The notes under the pieces: generated by a model | What the model saw: the letters and a program-made list of their open reading frames with translations, nothing else | Database searches by the model: none | What the model was told of the DNA's origin: nothing | Source: Diploptera punctata | Lineage: Eukaryota; Arthropoda; Insecta; Blattodea; Blaberidae | Assembly: GCA_030220185.1 (NCBI GenBank) | Contig: JASPKZ010007531.1 | Coordinates: 186,001-250,000 of the forward strand | Reading direction: 5' to 3' | DNA: 64,000 nucleotides | Made by a program: the position numbers and the translations under genes | Shown: in pieces, positions 20,601 to 26,709 of the stretch | Position numbering within the stretch: the stretch's first letter is position 1 | Layout: each line of letters opens with the position of its first letter

Positions 20601-22329
20601 TAACTAGTTTGTATCAGAGTTGTTTGAATAATTAAAAAATTGCATGAGTAATTCTTTAATTAATCCATCAAATTTATATAGGCCTATATGTGCATGTGAT
20701 TTTATGTGTTTGTGTGAGGAATAGTGATGAAAAGAAAAAACCTATTGCCAGAAAACACCTTACTATTGTTGATAAGCATGAGCCGAGCTGCCAGGCGTAA
20801 CATCCTCATAATGAATCAAAAGTACAATATACATAAATACTAAAGGAAGGATTATGGATTTTAACCTATTGAACCTAGCAACAATAATTGTACACAGCCA
20901 CATATTTGGAAAAACTGCACTTAAACTAGCGTGAAATATTTTTAGAAAATACTGCACTTAAACTAGTGTGAAATATTTTTAGAAAAAACTGCACTTAAAT
21001 TAGCGTGAAATATTTTTAAGTCCTATAGAACAACAGTGCACATGCGCCAGAGTTTACAGAGCCAGCGATAACCCACAATCGAACCACATATCGATTATCA
21101 TTCTCAATTATTATCAGTCGCTATGAAATTTAAATGCCAATATTTAGAATAAATCCCAAAATCTATGTTAAAAAAATAGGAAAAAGTCAGTTATATTTCT
21201 CAGACAAATTCTTCTAAGTTCCACAGAATCGCAGTGCGCATGCGCGAGTTGCAGGAGTTGCTGTAATGGTTAATATAGCCTCCAGTAGATGGCTCTGCAG
21301 TTGGCATTACCAACTTTGGGTATAAATTTCCAAATGCAAAAAAAAAAAAGAAATGGACGTTAACTAACTTGCCATTTTGTAACTAAAGAAAACAATTTAC
21401 ATGCATATTATATATTCCCAAATGCTTAAAAAAATGGACGTAAACCAACTTCCCATTTCCTAATGTAACAAAACAATTTACATGCATACTATTTAATAAA
21501 TTATAAACTAATTTTTCGTACACTAACACTAAATATGGTATGAAATTATTTTCAAATGGTGGCAACATTGGAACAACATGGGAAAGTAGCAAGGAAGTAA
21601 TGTATCCACGATCATGTTTTACGAAATGTTGTGAATAAAGCTTGAAGGTCATTGCAAAATGTTTAAAACAGTACAAAACGTGTTTACAAGTGTTTAGTGC
21701 ATCAGTGGCATAAGAATGTACGTGTAGAATTGTGAGAGGCACCAAACCAACCACACCCAAAAAATATATTAACAATATTAAAATCACCAAACGTTTGGAA
21801 TAGGTGGTTAGCATATTTTGAATTTTCTAAATTTCTGTTATATGCTCTCATGTGTTCCTTTATCCGAGAGATAAAAGGTCTACCAGTTTGTCCTATGTAG
21901 ACATTGTCACATGTGCCACACTTCAATTTTTTTTCAATAATTGAAGTGTGGCACATGTGACAAATGTCTATATCTGGAGAAAATAGCAGTTAGCATCACA
22001 ATATTGTCTAACAGTGTCATAATATTGAGATTTGTATATTTAAATAAGTATTTCAAAATTGTCTTATAATGTTATAAAAATTGTTTGAAAAAGTTTAAAA
22101 TATTAAATACAGAGAAAGAGCTATAGTTTACAGTAATATAACTGAAAAATCAAGCGCTAGTACAAGTGCAGTTGAGCAACATATTTAATTATGAAAATAA
22201 AAAGAAACTTACTGTCATATTCATTCCATGTTTTAATATGAAATTCATATTCGCTTCATTTCTAAGACGATTTAAATCAGTCTCGTCAACGAAAGTCCAA
22301 TACTTCTTTTGTGAACTTAATGGAAACAT
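5550..22329 (-). CDS. CycH: cyclin H (CDK-activating kinase / TFIIH subunit), six coding exons
   Basis: Cyclin H binds CDK7 and MAT1 in the CDK-activating kinase and, within TFIIH, helps phosphorylate the RNA polymerase II tail in the nucleus. Join, minus strand: 22329-22213, 20574-20378, 18384-18183, 16702-16471, 8676-8565, 5697-5550. All internal sites are AG/GT and phases agree (0, 2, 0, 1, 2), giving 335 residues against 323 in human. Recognised features in order: SQKKYWTF near residue 6, [15 protein letters not shown] and ACKVEEFN in the first cyclin fold, [11 protein letters not shown], then [12 protein letters not shown] in the second fold, and a Glu-rich tail (MLDEEDEP). The tail could instead splice at 5555 (AAG/GTATGA) to an unseen exon. 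Introns are filled with repeats but all exons are intact, so the gene is probably functional. Confidence 0.9.
5818..6556 (+). pseudogene. LINE-A reverse transcriptase fragment
   Basis: Open from about 5837: [28 protein letters not shown] (catalytic YADD), [22 protein letters not shown], then a stop at 6419-6421 within the conserved C-terminal region. This is the RT and thumb of an APE-type non-LTR retrotransposon, the commonest LINE in the window. It lies in CycH intron 5 on the opposite strand. It breaks off at about 6556 and runs straight into Tc1 sequence. Confidence 0.85.
6557..7303 (+). pseudogene. Tc1 transposase, N-terminally truncated
   Basis: Reads in one frame from [14 protein letters not shown] through [11 protein letters not shown] (first Asp, with Lys where Glu is usual), [11 protein letters not shown] (second Asp) and [12 protein letters not shown] (Glu), with 34 residues between the second Asp and the Glu, to a stop at 7303. 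The DD34E core is open, but the DNA-binding N-terminus is lost, and the ATG at 6527 lies in LINE sequence, so the apparent 258-residue protein is a chimera. Confidence 0.8.
6557..7531 (+). mobile_element. Tc1-like transposon, left end missing
   Basis: The right terminus is complete: AGTGTTCCTCTAATTGTTTT followed by GAGCAGTG and a TA at 7532-7533, typical of Tc1 ends. The left terminus and N-terminal transposase are absent; the left side is LINE-A. The TA is the target inside a foldback half-copy. Confidence 0.8.
7534..7800 (+). repeat. foldback half-copy FB4
   Basis: Matches the right arm of FB2: CAACAGATGGCAGTTTAG repeated variants, ACTGCAGTGCTGTGTTTAAA, then TATGAGGTAAGAA and AACCTCATAATG. 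The left arm is missing; Tc1 sits at the break. Confidence 0.7.
7982..8270 (-). repeat. CR1-like LINE 3' end with 58-bp triplication
   Basis: TTTATTTAGCCTGGTGGAGT and TAAGGCCATGTGGCCTTCTC match the 3' terminus at 33350-33430. Beyond it a unit of about 58 bp (CATATGTTAC, ATAATAGTCATATTAAACAG) occurs three times (about 8045, 8103 and 8161). Confidence 0.65.
8565..8676 (-). CDS. CycH: CycH exon 5
   Basis: Acceptor TTGTTTTCCAG; completes a Lys codon and reads [29 protein letters not shown], then donor GTAAGT after AT (phase 2). The IRSM..PP...L..KL..C pattern matches the region after the second fold in other cyclin H proteins. Too short to stand out on its own; found by phase and homology. Confidence 0.85.
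8940..9080. repeat. small palindrome
   Basis: TTAAAACCATGTATGCCTTT and AAAGGCCAACATGGTTTTAA are inverted 70 bp apart, with AACATGTTCCACCTT / AAGATGGAACATGC inside. No coding content. Confidence 0.65.
9090..9405 (+). repeat. tRNA-headed element, copy 3
   Basis: Begins with a tight palindrome (TAACACTTCTCATTGAAGG / GAATGAGAAGTGTTA), then the family spacer (CTTCTTAACTAAGAAGCC), the tRNA-like head and CTCTTCAAATATGG. The second outer arm has been reduced to the short palindrome. Confidence 0.65.
9313..9386 (+). tRNA. tRNA-like sequence (SINE head)
   Basis: 74 nt with A box TAGCTCAGTTGGTAGAGCA and B box GGTTCGAGTC; loop CTGGAAA would give GGA. Part of the repeat at 9090-9405. Confidence 0.55.
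9472..9915 (-). mobile_element. LINE-A short derivative: 5' end joined to 3' end
   Basis: On the minus strand it starts with the LINE-A 5' leader (CCTCCATGGTATCTTTC, about 265 bp), then jumps at CCCATGCCAAAG directly to the last part of the LINE (GACCAAGAATGAGGTGGGAG) and its TTAC-type tail. A 10-bp TSD, AACTGATATA, flanks it (9462-9471 and 9916-9925). Both LINE ends are present, with no protein between, so it is built like a SINE made from a LINE. Confidence 0.8.
9993..10177. repeat. foldback palindrome FB5
   Basis: Arms TATAAATGAGTTGGATAAAA / TTTTATCCAACTCATTTACA with CACCTCACTTCATAAA / TTCATGAGGTGAG inside; the centre is unpaired. Confidence 0.7.
10485..10590 (+). repeat. LINE-C 3' end fragment
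   Basis: AAGTTTGGGAAGACCAAAG, GGAGCCGGAACAAGCTAG and AAATAAGTCTAAACCATGA match the 3' terminus of LINE-C at about 50100-50190, ending in a short GAA run. Confidence 0.7.
10647..10936 (-). mobile_element. SINE-B (tRNA-derived)
   Basis: On the minus strand: a tRNA-like head (GCATAGCGGTTAAGGCACTG, B box AGAGTTCAAGTCCC), GGGGTCAGGATTTTTAAACT, a body with CTCAGCCTCTAACGGAAATG and the tail AAAGTGGGAGCC...CACTTTACTTTA. TSD ATTAATAATGAG: left copy 10635-10646; right copy split by the CACTG element (10937-10944 and 13203 onward). Confidence 0.85.
10945..11100 (+). repeat. left inverted repeat of CACTG element
   Basis: Pairs with 13050-13202 in reverse complement. The first 12 bp are identical; the remainder matches with small gaps and a variable A/T run after position 12. 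Confidence 0.8.
11197..12959 (-). pseudogene. uncharacterised DDE-like protein of the CACTG element, two frameshifts
   Basis: Three overlapping frames make one protein of about 580 residues: 12959-12333, 12333-11725, 11736-11197. N-terminal third: CFICGEYTF and [13 protein letters not shown] (two CxxC pairs, probably a zinc finger), then an acidic Ser/Glu-rich linker and [19 protein letters not shown]. Middle: [49 protein letters not shown]-terminal: [15 protein letters not shown] and [11 protein letters not shown]. The Asp of FIDSS, Asp of CVDLK and Glu of GERFH could be a DDE triad on an RNase H-like fold; this is inference. I recall similar uncharacterised multi-copy proteins in arthropods but cannot verify. 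One-base frameshifts near 12333 and 11725 inactivate it. Confidence 0.65.
13050..13202 (-). repeat. right inverted repeat of CACTG element
   Basis: Reverse complement of the left end, with an extra A/T run (about 12 bp) between CACTGGGGAACA and GGTGCCT. Ends exactly before TAATGAGTGG of the foldback FB6. Confidence 0.8.
13203..13455. repeat. foldback palindrome FB6 (target of SINE-B and CACTG element)
   Basis: Arms of about 104 bp (13203-13306 and 13351-13455): GAGTGGAGAACATATTTTTA, CTCACCTAATAT, ACCGGCGGTTTCAGACAATA and TCTTGTCCCTCTTCAGTCAT are all mirrored. Its left arm is cut by the CACTG element, and part of it is found left of the SINE-B. Confidence 0.8.
13697..13739 (-). tRNA. tRNA-like head with internal deletion
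   Basis: The acceptor 3' side, B box and the first bases GCCTCGGTAG-type 5' end remain, but D and anticodon arms are deleted. Not foldable as a tRNA. Confidence 0.45.
13989..14062 (+). tRNA. tRNA-like sequence (SINE head)
   Basis: 74 nt with intact A box and B box (GGTTCGAGTC); loop CCAGCAA departs from the GGA form of the other copies, so the anticodon is not conserved. Confidence 0.5.
14512..15054 (+). mobile_element. short Tc1/mariner-superfamily element with 125-bp inverted repeats
   Basis: 543 bp. Ends CAGGGTGTATCAAAAAGGAT and ATTTTTGATGCACCCTG; the inverted repeats extend to GAGATAATTACGAATGTATG / CATACATTCGTAATTATCTC. A TA precedes the left end; the right flank is CA, perhaps a mutated TA. 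It keeps only the last part of a transposase. Confidence 0.7.
14651..14803 (+). pseudogene. transposase C-terminal remnant
   Basis: A 50-codon frame reads [41 protein letters not shown] then stop. Helical ending with C...GG/GRHFE is common at the C-terminus of IS630/Tc1-mariner transposases of insects. The catalytic core is deleted. Confidence 0.6.
15205..15790 (-). pseudogene. LINE-D reverse transcriptase fragment
   Basis: From about 15770: [16 protein letters not shown] (catalytic FADD), [56 protein letters not shown]. It is an APE-type non-LTR RT with its C-terminal region; upstream palm motifs are out of frame or lost, and after SHKI the frame runs into unrelated sequence at about 15205. 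Confidence 0.8.
15880..15990 (-). repeat. SINE-D tail fragment
   Basis: GGCACCTGGAAGGTGGGGTT and ACATTGCCCCAATGAT match, in reverse, the ATCATCGGGGTAACGTAACT / GGCGCC region at 51680-51800 and 63340-63450. Confidence 0.55.
16055..16245 (-). mobile_element. SINE-A, 5' part
   Basis: Minus-strand head CCCTCTGGTCTCGAGGTAAC, B box GGGTTCGATCCCC, CTGAGTGAGGTTTTTATCAT, GACAAATGTCAGGAAAACTT and CCAAACTGTCCCCGAAATCA. The 3' third is replaced by other repeat sequence. Confidence 0.75.
16471..16702 (-). CDS. CycH: CycH exon 4
   Basis: Acceptor TTTTTACAG; reads [11 protein letters not shown] ... [16 protein letters not shown] ... LIEAVR and one base of the next codon before donor GTAAGT (phase 1). It holds most of the second cyclin fold. 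Confidence 0.92.
16917..17060 (+). repeat. tRNA-like SINE head (SINE-E)
   Basis: GACCTTAGTGGTCAGCATTT carries a weak A box and CCAGGTTTGATTCTCGG a B box, followed by CATAGGAATTTT as in the SINE-D head at 51185. Probably the same family with a diverged head. Confidence 0.45.
17217..17361. repeat. inverted repeat with AT-rich arms
   Basis: Arms of about 36 bp: TTATTTTTAGTCTGATCATC and GATGATCAGACTAAAAATAA, with CTTACCTCA at the inner edge, like the foldback family. Confidence 0.7.
17358..17620 (+). repeat. tandem array of about 50-bp units
   Basis: Five to six imperfect copies of AAGTACTCTAACCTGTGAAA, GACCAACCTAAAAGCTAACC. Some units are shortened. Lies in CycH intron 3. Confidence 0.7.
17870..18060 (+). 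repeat. SINE-D body
   Basis: Shares TTTTTCCTTAAAGGGAATTA, TTCCTGTGGT, AACATTGGGGTAACATAACT and CCAATGCCAGGAGAGAAATA with the copy interrupted at 51326. Confidence 0.6.
18183..18384 (-). CDS. CycH: CycH exon 3
   Basis: Acceptor ATTTATTGCAG; reads [14 protein letters not shown] through [19 protein letters not shown] to LLIDIK, donor GTAAAG, phase 0. This links the two cyclin folds. Confidence 0.92.
18510..18993 (+). repeat. three tandem 162-bp units
   Basis: Units at about 18510, 18670 and 18832 each hold GATTTTCACCCACTTA, GACTTGAAACTTTGTATACT, CCGTGACAATACAATAAT and AAATCCTGGCCAGAATCATC. No coding frame. In CycH intron 2. Confidence 0.8.
19045..19135 (+). tRNA. tRNA-Tyr(GTA)-like sequence with an intron
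   Basis: AGCTCAGTTGGTAGAGCG (D arm), ACTGTAG with anticodon GTA at 19078-19080, about 17-18 nt of insert from 19082, then CATAGGTCGCTGGTTCAAAT (variable loop and T arm) and CGGCTGGTAGGA. This is the eukaryotic tRNA-Tyr body, and the insert sits after position 37 where tRNA-Tyr introns lie. T stem GCTGG/CCGGC pairs. The 5' acceptor strand (GTTGTAA) does not pair with the 3' side, and the anticodon stem has one mismatch, so it is probably a pseudogene or a repeat head. Antisense to CycH, within intron 2. Confidence 0.7.
19136..19144 (+). terminator. T9 run, Pol III terminator candidate
   Basis: Nine T residues begin right after the discriminator base of the tRNA-Tyr-like sequence, the normal place for Pol III termination. 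Confidence 0.55.
19317..19910 (+). repeat. large inverted repeat, left copy (order B-A)
   Basis: Segment B (19317-19640): TTTGAAAATAATTCCA, ATATGCATGTAAATTGTTTT twice, TTGGTAATGC and TGGAACTTGGAAGAATTTG. Segment A (19700-19910): CTTATGCCACTGAAGCACTA, AAAACATGATCGT and TGTTGTTCCAACATTGCCAC. Pairs with 21205-21720 in reverse orientation, but with the segments in swapped order. Confidence 0.7.
20195..20335 (+). repeat. partial third copy of segment B end
   Basis: CCGCCAACTGCTGGAGG, GCGCATGCGCACTGCGATTC and GAACTTAGAAGAATTT match the end of segment B. Confidence 0.55.
20378..20574 (-). CDS. CycH: CycH exon 2
   Basis: Acceptor TTTTATTGCAG, first codons [15 protein letters not shown], last full codon in HPKEI, donor GTAAGT after CT (phase 2). 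Contains [18 protein letters not shown] and the [11 protein letters not shown] signature of the first cyclin box. Confidence 0.92.
21205..21720 (-). repeat. large inverted repeat, right copy (order A-B)
   Basis: Minus strand reads segment A (CTTATGCCACTGATGCACTA ... TGTTCCAATGTTGCCACC) and then segment B (ATTTGAAAATAATTTCAT ... GGAACTTAGAAGAATTTG). The A-B junction here is exactly where the left copy begins or ends, as expected of a circularly permuted or head-to-tail repeat. Confidence 0.7.
21760..21956 (-). pseudogene. Penelope-like GIY-YIG endonuclease fragment
   Basis: Reads [39 protein letters not shown]: the YIG half of a GIY-YIG domain with the R..EH helix. The GIY half is replaced by a 24-bp palindrome (TTCAATAATTGAA) at 21925-21960, and the frame leaves the family after HLFQT. 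In CycH intron 1. Confidence 0.7.
22213..22329 (-). CDS. CycH: CycH exon 1 (start codon)
   Basis: Begins at ATG 22329 ([13 protein letters not shown]) and ends ATGACA before the donor GTAAGT. It codes 39 residues, phase 0. The frame is open for 28 more codons upstream (22413), but cyclin H normally starts at the M before the SQKKYW motif, so the downstream ATG is preferred. Confidence 0.88.
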
Positions 22330-22560
22330 TTTGAATACGCTTCTCTCAACAATATTATTAAAATTTATAGTACTCATACACAACTTCAATTGATGGCATT
22401 TAAATTGAAACACGTTTGATCACTTAGAACTTAGAAACATGGTTAAACACAGAACGAAGTCCAACAGCTGATCAGTTAATAATATTTTGTACGTGTGAAA
22501 TCTGAACGGTAATGCCAACTGCAACATTAAGATTGTAAGTGAAAAATACTTAACATTATT
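22330..22560 (-). promoter_or_regulatory. probable CycH 5' UTR and promoter region
   Basis: This AT-rich, repeat-free stretch lies directly upstream of the CycH ATG. No TATA box at a convincing distance or initiator could be fixed. Placement is by position only. Confidence 0.3.
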
Positions 22561-23080
22561 TAACTAATTCACTGTTTATATTTTATAATGATGTTATTTC
22601 AACGAAAACAGAAAAGTATCCTGTATAAGCACAAAGGTGAAATTATTTTTGGTGAATGATTAAAATAGATATATATTTTAATATTATTTATGTTGGTTGA
22701 CCTTCATCACTAGGAAACCAATATTACGGGGCAAAACATCTCTCAGATGTATTAAATTTATCTTTTCGCGTCACGGTCTTGTTGAATAGTGTTAAACATT
22801 TAACAAAAGATGTTCTCAGGCAATCTAGATGGCCGTGCTTGTATTATGATTAATCAATTTTGCGTAAGATTGCGCTAGTCTTCTCTCCACAGTGTGGCGG
22901 CCTCTATAATTCCGATTTGATAATTTTTTTATCTAAAGTAATATCGCAACTATTTTACTTATACCTGATGCAATTAGGATTGAATAGTGAATGTGATGAA
23001 TTGGGCCCTGATAATGAAATTCCAAGTAAATATTTTTCTTGACGAATGAAAAAAAAACGACGAAAAAATCCACTATCAGT
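22560..23080. other. stretch with no recognised feature
   Basis: AT-rich sequence upstream of CycH; no long frame, repeat family or inverted repeat recognised. Confidence 0.4.
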
Positions 23081-23084
23081 TTGT

Positions 23085-23170
23085 CGCTCTCGGGGTTTGA
23101 ACTCGGGACCTACCGAATACAAGTTTTAAATGCTACCTTTGGAACCAATGCGTTCGGCGAGCTTACTATT
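23085..23170 (-). repeat. tRNA-like SINE head, unclassified
   Basis: Minus strand: GGTTCCAAAGGTAGCATTTA, then the B box GAGTTCAAACCCCGAG. The A box is weak. Only the head is recognised. Confidence 0.4.
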
Positions 23171-23261
23171 CATTTATATCATTTTTAATTATTCCTAAAT
23201 AAAATAAATTACCATTGAATTGCTATTCATGCCATTGTAAGCCAATTCTTCATACATGCAT

Positions 23262-23300
23262 ACATGCATACATACATACATACATACATACACACACACA
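23262..23300 (+). repeat. CATA/CA microsatellite
   Basis: Runs of CATA then CA directly left of a SINE-A insertion. Confidence 0.9.
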
Positions 23301-23318
23301 GCTTACATATAGGTCTAT

Positions 23319-23664
23319 CCATCCATAGTATTTCTGCCCGAAGGCAGGTCCTTCACTGCAATCGTAGCATTTTCATGCTATGCTTGCAGCTTTACTAGGG
23401 AATTGTAGGTGGGGTAGCTTCCCGTTGCTTTCCACACCGGTGAATAATGATGATGCTGATGATGATGATGATAAGAATGGTGATGATGATGGCCATATGA
23501 TTTCGGGGACCGTTTGGGCCTTAAAGTTTTCCTGACATTTGTCTTACAGGTGAGGAAAAATCCCGATAAAAACCTCACCCAGAAAAACTGCCCCGACCGA
23601 GGATCGACCCCGGGCCCGCTGCGTGACAAGGCAGCACGCTACCTCGAGACCACAGCGGTGGACC
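23319..23664 (-). mobile_element. SINE-A, full length
   Basis: 346 bp. Minus strand: CCACCGCTGTGGTCTCGAGG, B box with GGGTCGATCCTCGG, TCTGGGTGAGGTTTTTATCG, TGTAAGACAAATGTCAGG, a CATCATCATC tract, CACCGGTGTGGAAAG, and TGCCTTCGGGCAGAAATACT at the 3' end. TSD TATAGGTCTAT at 23308-23318 and 23665-23675. Confidence 0.9.
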
Positions 23665-24179
23665 TATAGGTCTATAATGGCTGGAAAGTCAGCATATAAA
23701 TTTGAAGTTAGACCTAAATTTGATTATATTGCTGGAATTTAAAAAAATGACTTTTCTATAGAATAGATTCCAATAAACCATTCAGCCACAACTTATTCTA
23801 CTCTCACATTAGTTTTCTAATACACACAAAATGTATATCGAGAGTAATTACAAATATCCATTAGGCCTATAGCATAATATTAAAATCGTCTACGCTATTC
23901 TATCCCACCATGCCACCTGTGAATATTCGATCCGAGAACAAGTGACTGCTAGCGTCATGTTGACCAATGTGATAACGCACGTTCCTGCTATAGCTAATTT
24001 CAAACATATTTACTCACATATAAGGGGATTCTATCCCAAAAGTTCACCTACACTTTCGTAATTTTTCAAGAAATTCAAATGTGAGATGGTGGGTGGATTA
24101 CTGAAATACTTTTTTAATATAAAAATTATCAACAAACTTCTTAAGAATTAACTACTCCTATACACTATAGGGTAAACTC

Positions 24180-24370
24180 GGTTGAATTGGGACGCTTTTA
24201 CATTTTGTTCTCTCCATTGAAATCTAAGACTCCCAGCGAAAGCGCTAGTAGGCCTATCTGAATATTGAAGAGGGCGATTTACGAAACCAGTTGTATGACA
24301 TTTGACATTTTGGTTCTCGTTTGATTATCTGAAGATTTAACAACAAAGAATTGGTGTTCTTGGTAAGTTG
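24180..24370. other. unassigned repeat-like stretch
   Basis: GTTGAATTGGGACGC near the left end resembles the GAATAGGGACA motifs at 25270-25310. Ends with TTCTTGGTAAGTTG, a possible splice donor, but no exon pairing was found. Confidence 0.25.
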
Positions 24371-24418
24371 ATTAATAAGTTCGTACATATATATATAGGC
24401 CTATATATATATATCCAT

Positions 24419-24760
24419 GTCCCGCGCCGTAGCTGAATGGTTAAGGCAGGAAGCCTTGGCGCAGAGCTACGGGACTGGCGCTGGTTCGAGTCTCCATGGG
24501 GGAAGAAATTTTCTCATGGTATTTCGGCCAGTATTGGACCGGTGCCCACCCAGCATCGTGATGCATTTGGGTAGCTACAATAAGTAGCGGCTCCAGGTTG
24601 AGAAAACCAGCTATAACGGCTAGGGGACTCGACATGCTGACCACATGTCACCCCTACACTGGCTGATTATCATCTACCTCTGTGATTGACACATGTGGAT
24701 GTGAGGCCAGCAGCCGGTTGGTAGGCTAAGGGTCTTGTAGGCCTGTCGCGCCAGGTGTTT
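24419..24760 (+). mobile_element. SINE-C (tRNA-derived)
   Basis: Head GCGCCGTAGCTGAATGGTTA with A box, B box CTGGTTCGAGTCTCC, then GAAATTTTCTCATGGTATTT, CAGCATCGTGATGCATTTGG, GACCACATGTCACCC and TAGGCCTGTCGCGCC. A diverged inverted copy is at 46378-46675. Confidence 0.75.
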
Positions 24761-24770
24761 TTTTATATAT

Positions 24771-25113
24771 ATCCTTCCATTGTAATTCTGCCCGAGGGCA
24801 GGTCTTTCACTGCAATCATAGCATTTTCATGCTATGCTTTGCAGCTTTACTAGGGAATTGTAGGTGTGGTAGCTTCCCGTTGCTTTCCACACCGGTGAAG
24901 GATGATGATGATGATAATGATAAGGATGATGGTGATGATGATGATGGCCATATGATTTTGGGGACCGTTTGAGCCTTAAAAGTTTTCTTGACATTTGTCT
25001 TACAGGTGAGAAAAAAACCCGATAAAAACCTCATCCAGAAAAACTGTCCCAACCGGGGATCGAACCCGGGCCCGCTGCGTGACAAGGCAGCACGCTACCT
25101 CGAGACCACAGCG
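24771..25113 (-). mobile_element. SINE-A, near full length
   Basis: Same landmarks as 23319-23664: CCACCGCTGTGGTCTCGAGG head, B box GGGTTCGATCCCCGG, GATGATGAT-type tract and CTGCCCTCGGGCAGAATTAC tail. TSD not resolved. Confidence 0.88.
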
Positions 25114-25259
25114 GTGGACTTATAGTCTGTATATTGTTATGCGTGTCTCTTATTAACGAAAGGTCCAATTACGAATTGCTTTTATTTGCTAAATTATGAA
25201 GTATTTGTCCCCAAAGAGATTAGGACAGTAGCCGTCTTTGTCGAAAATGGTTTAAGTGT

Positions 25260-25925
25260 TGAAACACAGTATTTCGGGTGAATAGGGACACTCATTTCAG
25301 ACTGAATAGGGACAGCCTAATCCATTTGCAATTATTGCATTGCAGATGGTAATTATAAACAGAGTTGGGCAGAAGTTAGTTAGCATAGAGCTATTAAATC
25401 ATTCCGTAGGGGAGGAGCTTGTATCATCCGGCAGAGTTATTTGGGGTACCTCGTTCGTTTCTTCACCGTCACTGTAACAGTGAGAGTAGACGATCCGCTC
25501 AAATACTTCTTCCATTTTCTGCACGTGGATTTGAATTAGAATTCTGAAATACTTTTGAATTAGAATGTGAAAAGGACAGCATTTTGTTTCGCGGATAAAA
25601 ATGCTTTAAGCAAAATTTCTTCGTTACTTTGTTAGGATCTGAAGTAGAAAATGATGATGATGATGATACTGGAGAACCGGAAAAGAATAACACCATGAAT
25701 GGGGTTTGTTTATAAAATATAGTGTCACGGTAAAGAACGCGATCATGAGAAATGTGTTGGAGTTGAGGGAAGAAAAAAAATATATTTGTAGGCCTAAATA
25801 AATGTGAGTTTATAAAATTGTGCTTAAAATGTCTGACAAATATATATTTTACTAAAATAGGTCATTTGTAACTGTCCCGATTCACCCAAAATACTGTCCA
25901 TATTCATCCTAACAAATTAGGATGA
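25260..25925. repeat. possible inverted-repeat element
   Basis: CAGTATTTCGGGTGAATAGG at the left is mirrored by CGATTCACCCAAAATACTG near 25885. Spacing about 600 bp; ends not defined, no protein recognised. Confidence 0.4.
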
Positions 25926-26139
25926 AGGTACTGGAATATAAATATCAATAATTCCTCGTACATTTGATTGATGAGACTACAACTGGTCCAAAACATTGAT
26001 CAAAAATAGTTTTGAACGATCAAACTGCATATTTTCCCCGAAATGCCATTGTTTTTGTTTTATTCGTTGAAATCTTGAGATTATATTTCTCCATGGTTTT
26101 CTTGATTAGTACAATGATTTTCATTTTCAACAATGAAAT

Positions 26140-26645
26140 TTTCGAACAAGTACAGAGTTCTAAATATTTAGGATGTCACATAGGCCCTATATTACAATTG
26201 GGAAAATTATATACATGAAAAAATTATAAATTTCAAAGTATGTGTGGGACTATTAAAAGAACATTACAAACAAAAACAACAAAAAACAATGCTAAAGTTT
26301 TATAAGGTAATGGCAGTTCCCATTGTGACATATGGATAAGAGAATTGGGCCATGAATAGATCAGACAGAAGATTACTAGAAACGTCAGAGATGAAGTTCC
26401 TCAGATACGTTGCAGGATATACTCTAAGAAACCACATTCCTAAGTGAAACAATTAGGCAAGAATTCAAACTTTTTAATCTAAATGAAAAAAATACAAAAC
26501 TATAAACAAAAATGGCATGAACATATTTTAAGAATGGACTCCTCTAGGCTAACAAACAAGCACTGTTGTACCAACCTCAAGGTTATAGAGACGTCCTAGA
26601 AGACGATGGAAAGATGAATTCTAAGAGCGGAACAGGCCGACAGCC
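26140..26645 (+). pseudogene. LINE-C RT C-terminal remnant
   Basis: EQVQSSKYLGCHIGP, MCGTIKRTLQTK and further pieces in shifting frames (KWHEHILRMDSSRL) match the order of the LINE-C protein at 49600-50150. Many stops; ends GAACAGGCCGACAGCCTACC. Confidence 0.65.
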
Positions 26646-26709
26646 TACCATGAAGATGATATAAAATTGCGACAGTTTTATTTATCAAAAATGTATATTT
26701 TGGATTTAA

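Noticed and set aside
22166..22393. Plus-strand 75-residue frame
   Set aside because: Lies antisense to CycH exon 1, which has a splice donor and the cyclin H N-terminal motif.
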